NCBI GenBank assembly: GCA_019279435.1
Contig: JAAALK010000289.1
Coordinates: 6,330,342-6,394,341, forward strand
DNA: 64,000 nucleotides
Origin: Zizania palustris
Lineage: Eukaryota > Streptophyta > Magnoliopsida > Poales > Poaceae
Reading direction: 5' to 3'
This document shows positions 58,732-64,000 of the stretch, piece after piece. Position numbers and translations under genes: made by a program. The notes below the pieces were generated by a model. It was given only the letters and a program-made list of their open reading frames with translations. It was not told the DNA's origin and ran no database searches. Every line of letters starts with the position of its first letter. Position 1 is the stretch's first letter.

Positions 58732-61700
58732 TCATAAACGCTCAAATGTAGACTGATCTAGGGGTTTGGTGAAAATATCAGCCAACTGATGATGGGTATC
58801 AACATGAACAAGGTCAATGACACCTTTCTCATATTGATCCCGTAGAAAGTGAAAGCGCACATCAATGTGTTTGGTTTTTGAATGGAGACATCAGTTTTTC
58901 CCTACACTAATTGCACTAGTGTTGTCCCACAACAAGGGAACTCTGGTAGGAAAGAACAACCCAAAATCTCGCAGAGTGGAAATCATCCAAACCAACTGTG
59001 AGCAGCAGCTACGTACTCAGCCTATGTGGTCGAAAGAGCAACTCCAGATTGCTTTCGAGAAGACCAAGAGACAAGGGAAGAACCAAGAAACTGGCAAGTA
59101 CCGGAACTCGACATGCGATCCAACCGGCACCCACCAAAGTCGGCATCCAAAAAGCCAGATAAATCGAGAGAAGATGATGCTGAATAGAAAAGACCAAGAT
59201 CGGGCGCATAAGTGAGATACCTGAAGATGCGCTTGACAGCCTGCCGGTGAGATGCACGTGGTGAAGACTGGAAGCGCGCGCACAGTCCCACAGCGAACTG
59301 AATGTCCGGTCTGGTCGCCGTCAAGTACAACAGCGAGCCGATCATCCCTCGAAACTCCCTTTCATTGACCTTGACGCCGCTCTCATCCTTGTCCAGACCC
59401 CCAGATGTGCCCATCGGGGTCATCTGCGGCTTTAACTCACCACCAAAGTCAAATTTCTTAAGCATATCGCGAGTGTACTTACCCTGGTGGATGAAGGTGT
59501 CGTCCTTGGTCTGCTTGATCTGGAGCCCTAAGAAGTACTTGAGCTCACCCATGAGGCTCATCTCAAACTCACTGTGCATCTGCTCAGAAAACTTGGACAC
59601 AAGATCATTAGTAGTACCGCCAAAAATAATATCGTCCACGTAAATCTGAGCAACCAAGAAATCTGAAGCATCTCTGAGCAAGAAAAGAGTTTTATCCACC
59701 GAACCCATCACAAAGCCCTTCCCCAACAAAAATTGCTTCAACCGGTCATACCAAGCCCTGGGGGCTTGCTTCAACCCGTATAAAGCCTTTTGTAGCTTAA
59801 AAACATGTCAAGGAAACTTAGGGTTCTCAAAACCGGGGGGCTGCCTAACATAAACTTCCTCCTCTATGAATCCGTTCAGAAAAGCACTCTTAACGTCCAT
59901 TTGAAAAAGCTTAAAACCCTTCGAAGCGGCAAAAGCTAAGAGAATACGAATGGACTCAAGACGGGCAACAGGGGTGAAAGTTTCTTCAAAATCAATACCC
60001 TCTTTCTGGCAAAAACCCTGGGCAACTAGTCGACCTTTGTTGCGCACCACAACCCCATCTTCACCTTGTTTGTTCTTGAACACCCACTTGGTGCCTATGG
60101 GGTTGCATCCTGGTGGCGGCTCAACTAGTGTCCAAACCCGATTACGGACAAAATTCTCAAGCTCTTCTTGCATAGCGTTAATCCAATTAGAATCAGAAAG
60201 AGCATGAGAAACGTCTCTGGGCTCAAAAGATGCAACAAAAGCAGATTCAACAAACACAACAAGAGAGGTAGAAGAATGCAAAGTTCTCTTAGTCAAATCA
60301 CCGATGATGAGCTCCGAGGGGTGATCACGCTGAACTGCTCGAGATCCTTGGTGATCTGAAGTCACCTCACCGGAGTCAGCAGCTGGCACCTCTGGACTCG
60401 ACTGAGGGGGCTCGATCGTAGTGGAAGAAGTGATCAGAGGTCCGCCCTCATCCTCAGTCGAAGTCTCAGAAGGTGTGGGCTCTGCAGGGGGTGCAGAAGG
60501 CCCACCCACATCAGCAGCTGGAGTATCCTCATCTTCCTCGAAGATGGACTCTCCGAGCTCATCATCACCAGAAAGCTCAAAAGAAGGAGTTAAAGAAGGC
60601 AAGGACTCATCAAATGAAACTTCGCAAGTCTCGACAAGTTGCTGGGTTTCGAGTTTCCAAACACGGAAACCTCGAGAATGCAATGCATAACCAAGAAAAA
60701 CACCATCCCAGCAACGAGACTCAAACTTGTCCAAATGCCCTCACTTCTTGAGCACAAAGCATTTGCAGCCAAACGCTCGCAAGTGGCTCACCTTGGGCTG
60801 TCTACCAAACCGCAACTCGTATGAGGTCTTACCTAGGTAAGCTCTATGAAAAATACGGTTGGCCAGATAGCAAGCCGTGTTCATGGCTTCAGCCCAAAAA
60901 CGCCTAGGAGTCCTGTGCTCATCGAGCATCGTCCTGGCCATCTTGACTAGCGTGTGGTTCTTTCGTTCCACAACGCCGTTCTGTGGGGGAGTATAAGGAG
61001 AGGAAAACTGATGGTCCAGACCCTGATCACTACAGAAGATGACGAACTGAGAGTTCTTAAACTCAGAGCCGTTGTCAGAGCGAATTGCTCGCATCCGACC
61101 ATTGTTCTCATTCTTCAGCTTCAAAATCAGGTCATGAACAAATTGAAAAGTTTCATCCTTAGACTCCAAAAATAAAACCCACGAGAATTGAGAGAAGTCG
61201 TCAACAATCACAAGTGCGTACCACTTCCCACCGACTGAATGTACCCGAGCTGGACCAACAGTGTCCAAGTGTAAAAGCTCACCCGGATACGAAGTCATCA
61301 CCTGAGTCACAGGTGAGTGAGAAGCGGCAACCATTTTCCCATGACGACAGGGATGACAAACTAGATACTTCTCCATCTTAAGCTTGGGCAATCCTCGAAT
61401 GAGGTCCATAGAGCTTAACCTGACTAGCAGATCAAAACTCAAATGACCTAACCTCCTATGCCACTTCCAGAGCTCAAAGGAGGATCCAGCAATCAAACAA
61501 CGAGAAGGGCCAAAAGAACTAGAGAAGTCAATTCGAAAAACTTTACCGAATGGTAAAATCTGGCAAATCAAAGACCCTCTAGAATCAAACATAGAAGAAC
61601 TGCCCTTCTTAAAACGCACTTCCAAACCATCCTCAAGAAGTTGCGAAACAGAAATCAAATTGAAGTTCAAATTCTTAACCAAAGCAACATTCTTCAAAGA

Positions 61701-61883
61701 GAAATGATCTGAAATGCGAATAGAGCCTATGCCACTTACCTTCCCTTGACCACTGTTCCCGAACGTGATGTACTCTTTGGAGCTCGGGGGAGTGAGACTG
61801 GAGAACCATCTGCGATGCCCCATCATGTGGCGAGAGCATCCTGAGTCCATGATCCAAACATCCTCCAGTCCCCGATCCTGCAC
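58732..61883 (-). pseudogene. pol: C7 pol: protease, integrase, reverse transcriptase, RNase H
   Basis: One minus-strand frame with few breaks: 60741-61883, 59808-60734 and 59022-59774 are in phase. Protease DSGCS is at about 61845. Integrase has HRRLGH and CHPCRHG zinc residues near 61365-61460 and catalytic Asp (HLDTVG), Asp (RSDNGSEF) and Glu (VVERKN). RT has YVDD near 59640. RNase H has the LSGFLDADFGG block near 59120 and the ADIFTKPLD end near 58760. Stops at 60738 and 59805 fit CGA-to-TGA changes. A stop and a small deletion near 59010 break RNase H. This block is the piece absent from C6. Confidence 0.95.
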
Positions 61884-62844
61884 AATCAGTGGCTGTAAGT
61901 GGGAGCAAATGGTCCGGCACCAGGTTTAGCAAAAGAGCTAAATCAGTGTCGAGCCATCTGCTCAAAAGATGGGAAGTGAAAACCATCAAAAGAGTTTGGA
62001 CCAAAGCGCGGCTCAAAGCACGGTCCTCTGTTCTGCCTAAACCCGCGGCCACGAGGTCTAGGACCGTAGCCAACACGGCCTGGAACTCTGCCGGAACGGA
62101 CACCACCAACTGGAGCACGGGCAAGAAAGTCGTCTCCTCTACCACCACCTACACGACGCAACCTGGTCTCCAGCCTCTCCCCGCGTCGAGGAACACGCAG
62201 TCTACCACCCTGCTGGTAGAACTGCTCCTGATCACCACGAGCTCTCTCTGCTCTCTCAACCCGCTTCCTCCTGAAGCAAAACTCCGCAAGATGCCCGTCT
62301 CTCTAACAGTACTCACAATGATAGGTGGGCTTCTTGGGATGTGGTTAAGGCTTGGGATTCTTGGGCTTAGTGGTGTTAGGTGTTGTCTTCATGGGCTGAG
62401 AGGGTCCAGGAAGAGAGTCTAGAGGAGTGTGGAGATGTTTGGGCTTTGGAACCCAGATAGGTTTCTTGGGTGGAGCTTTAGGTGGCTCATGGATCACTCC
62501 ATCCTTGGGCTAACAAGCCTGGGAAGACTCAGTGGAGTGAGTCTTGGGATACCTCTGCTCTGGAGTCATTTTACTCCACTCCACTTCCCGACTAATGGCA
62601 CTCTCAAAGTCAGCCTTGGTGTAGGCGTAACCTACTCCAAACCCATCCTGCCTCTTGAACTGCTGGATCATCATGCCGAGCTATGGCTCTCTGGCACTGA
62701 TCCAACTCAGGATAGAACGGAGGTAAAAATTCTCATTCTGAGAATCAGCTAGCTCCTCTCTCAAGGAAGCTAGTACCTCCACCTGAGACAAGCAGGTCTC
62801 ACACTCGCTATCTATCTGGATAGACTTCTCAGCTTTTAGCTTAA
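61884..62844 (-). pseudogene. gag: C7 gag, C-terminal part with second zinc knuckle
   Basis: The Arg/Gly-rich tail 61943-62161 (GRVPGRVGYGPRPRGRG pattern) precedes pol and matches 41440-41700 of C6. The second knuckle lies near 62270-62320, with an in-frame stop inside it. The Pro/Lys-rich linker follows at 62330-62560. Frames change at least twice between 62161 and 62845. Confidence 0.82.
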
Positions 62845-64000
62845 TCAACTCAAGTCTAAGAGACAGACAATGGGTGGAACTGACAGTGTCTCAAGCTCTA
62901 GCCTAGTCTGCGCAAGCTCAGCTCTCAACCTCTCCAAATCACCCAAATGCTCATCGCCCTTGGATTTCAGCTCAGCTAAGGTAGCTAGATGAGATGGGCA
63001 ATCAACACAGGGTGCGACGACAGTGGCTTGAGCATCTTTCAGCTCCAGTTGAGTGCTTTCAAGCTCAATGGCCAAAGCGTCCCTCTCATCAACCCTTTCT
63101 GTGTACTTGGACTTCAGAGTCGACAAGTCACACAGAAGCACCTCACACTTCGGGCACTCACTGCTATCACGCAAGCAAGGGGAAGAAGATAGACTCTCAA
63201 TTCTGCCGTTGGCCACGGCAAGCTCACTCTCTAACTCATCTATCCTCTTCTTGGCCCCCCTAAGCAGTTTTTCCCGATACTTTAACTCCTGATGATTGCT
63301 CTCAAGTAAATCAACAATTTCACGCTCATAAGATGATACCTTTTCGTTGTCGTCATCGTCGGAGTCGTCGGAGGAGCTCTTTTCTTCCTTATCCCCAAGA
63401 GCCATTGAACAGAAGCTCTTGCGGGATCTTCGGCGTTGGTGTGAGTGGCTCTTCGGCTTGTCTCCGAAAGCCATGAAGCAGAGGCCCGCCGGATCGTCCT
63501 TGTCCTTCCCCTTCCTGATGGCGATCTCCTCATCGCTTGAGCTCGATGAAGAGGAAGAAGACGTGGACCGCTTGTAGTATCTCTTCTCCATTTCGGCGAA
63601 GAAGGCCTTGTCGCGCTTCTTGTTCTCTCGCCGGTAGTCCTTCAGGGCCTTCTTGAAGAATCGGGTCTTCGGCTTGCCCTTGTTGAAGGATGAGCTCTCA
63701 TTCTTGCCGGAGTCGTTGAAGCCACCACCGGTGCCCTTCTTGTGACCATTGCACTTGGGGCAGTCGGCGATGAAGTGTCCTAGATCACCACACTCAAAGC
63801 ACCCGGATTTTGTGCCATGTCTTTTGAACATTCTCTTGTCATAGACACGACGCACCCGGTTGTTAAAGAGACACAAATCATCATCTCCCAACAACTCAAG
63901 CTGGTCCTCAGTGATAGACATCAAAGAGAACCCAGCACAGCTCATAGAAGAAGGATCAACAGAAGGTGTAGCAAGGGCCAAAGATTTTGATCCAGAACCA
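62845..64000 (-). pseudogene. gag: C7 gag, central part (open to the window edge)
   Basis: An open minus-strand frame from the window end to a stop at 62845. It carries the first zinc knuckle (CFECGDLGHFIADC, near 63770-63811), a Lys-rich stretch, a nine-Ser run with an acidic cluster, then the coiled-coil region (KKRIDELESELAVANGRIES pattern). The first methionine seen, at 63981, is not the true start: C6 shows about 220 more residues upstream. About 85% similar to C6 Gag by eye, and it keeps the segment lost in C6 near 40340. Confidence 0.92.

Larger units (their letters stand above)
55429..64000 (-). mobile_element. C7: Sirevirus-like copia element with pol, runs off the window
   Basis: Minus-strand element: 3' LTR (55429-57343), purine-tract region, pol (58732-61883), gag (61884 to window end). 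Its 5' LTR, primer site and Gag N-terminus lie beyond 64000. The left flank aaagg (55424-55428) is the expected duplication. Gag, LTR ends, U3 and post-pol sequence match C6, making it the autonomous-type relative. Several stops and frameshifts show that this copy too is inactive. Confidence 0.93.

Overview
The window is a stretch of grass-type (Poaceae-like) plant heterochromatin made almost wholly of nested LTR retrotransposons. I recognise no ordinary host gene, rRNA, tRNA or CRISPR array. The grass assignment is an inference from the repeat types: Sirevirus-like Ty1/copia elements with long Gag proteins and several purine tracts, Tat-lineage Ty3/gypsy elements with two RNase H domains and an antisense intron-containing gene, and very long promoter-bearing LTRs. 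No species can be named.

Layout. C1 (1-9917, +) is a Sirevirus-like copia element whose 5' LTR is cut by the window start. It sits inside the pol gene of a Tat-type gypsy element, G1 (9918-14124, -). G1 interrupts the copia element C2 (14125 to about 16950, -). Next come C3, a copia remnant with gag and a very long LTR (16956 to about 21300, -); a Tat remnant with integrase and LTR, G2 (21757-25122, +); a long gypsy-type LTR, L1 (25123-28962, +); a second related gypsy element, G3 (28963-34490, -); a C1-family LTR, C4 (34491-36373, -); and an LTR 3' part, C5 (36374-37270, +). G4 (37271-45759, -) is a gypsy gag and 5' LTR split by C6 (37322-44625, +), a complete copia element that has gag but no pol. 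An AT-rich tract with an acidic coding fragment, a possible CACTA end and a foldback repeat follows (45760-47939), then a probable solo LTR, S1 (47940-49610, -). After that come the pol half of C2 (49611-52147, -), the 3' LTR of G1 and its antisense gene (52148-55428), and C7 (55429 to beyond 64000, -), the pol-bearing relative of C6.

How they fit together. Two relations stand out. First, the G1 LTRs at 13631-14124 and 52148-52641 are both 494 bp and flanked by the same 5-bp duplication, and the C2 reading frame continues exactly from one flank to the other. Yet the internal sequences of G1 point outward, toward the two window ends. This inside-out order implies a tandem or other segmental duplication, or an assembly artefact. 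Second, C6 keeps intact-looking LTRs, PBS, polypurine tract and matching target duplications, but lost the whole protease-integrase-RT-RNase H block that C7 still carries. That is the structure expected of a non-autonomous element mobilised by C7-like relatives.

Coding regions are decayed throughout, largely by in-frame stops. In C1 the gag-pol frame runs 5.6 kb with ten premature stops and no frameshift, a pattern suggestive of cytosine-deamination decay. All functions below are family assignments from motifs read by eye; no database search was run.
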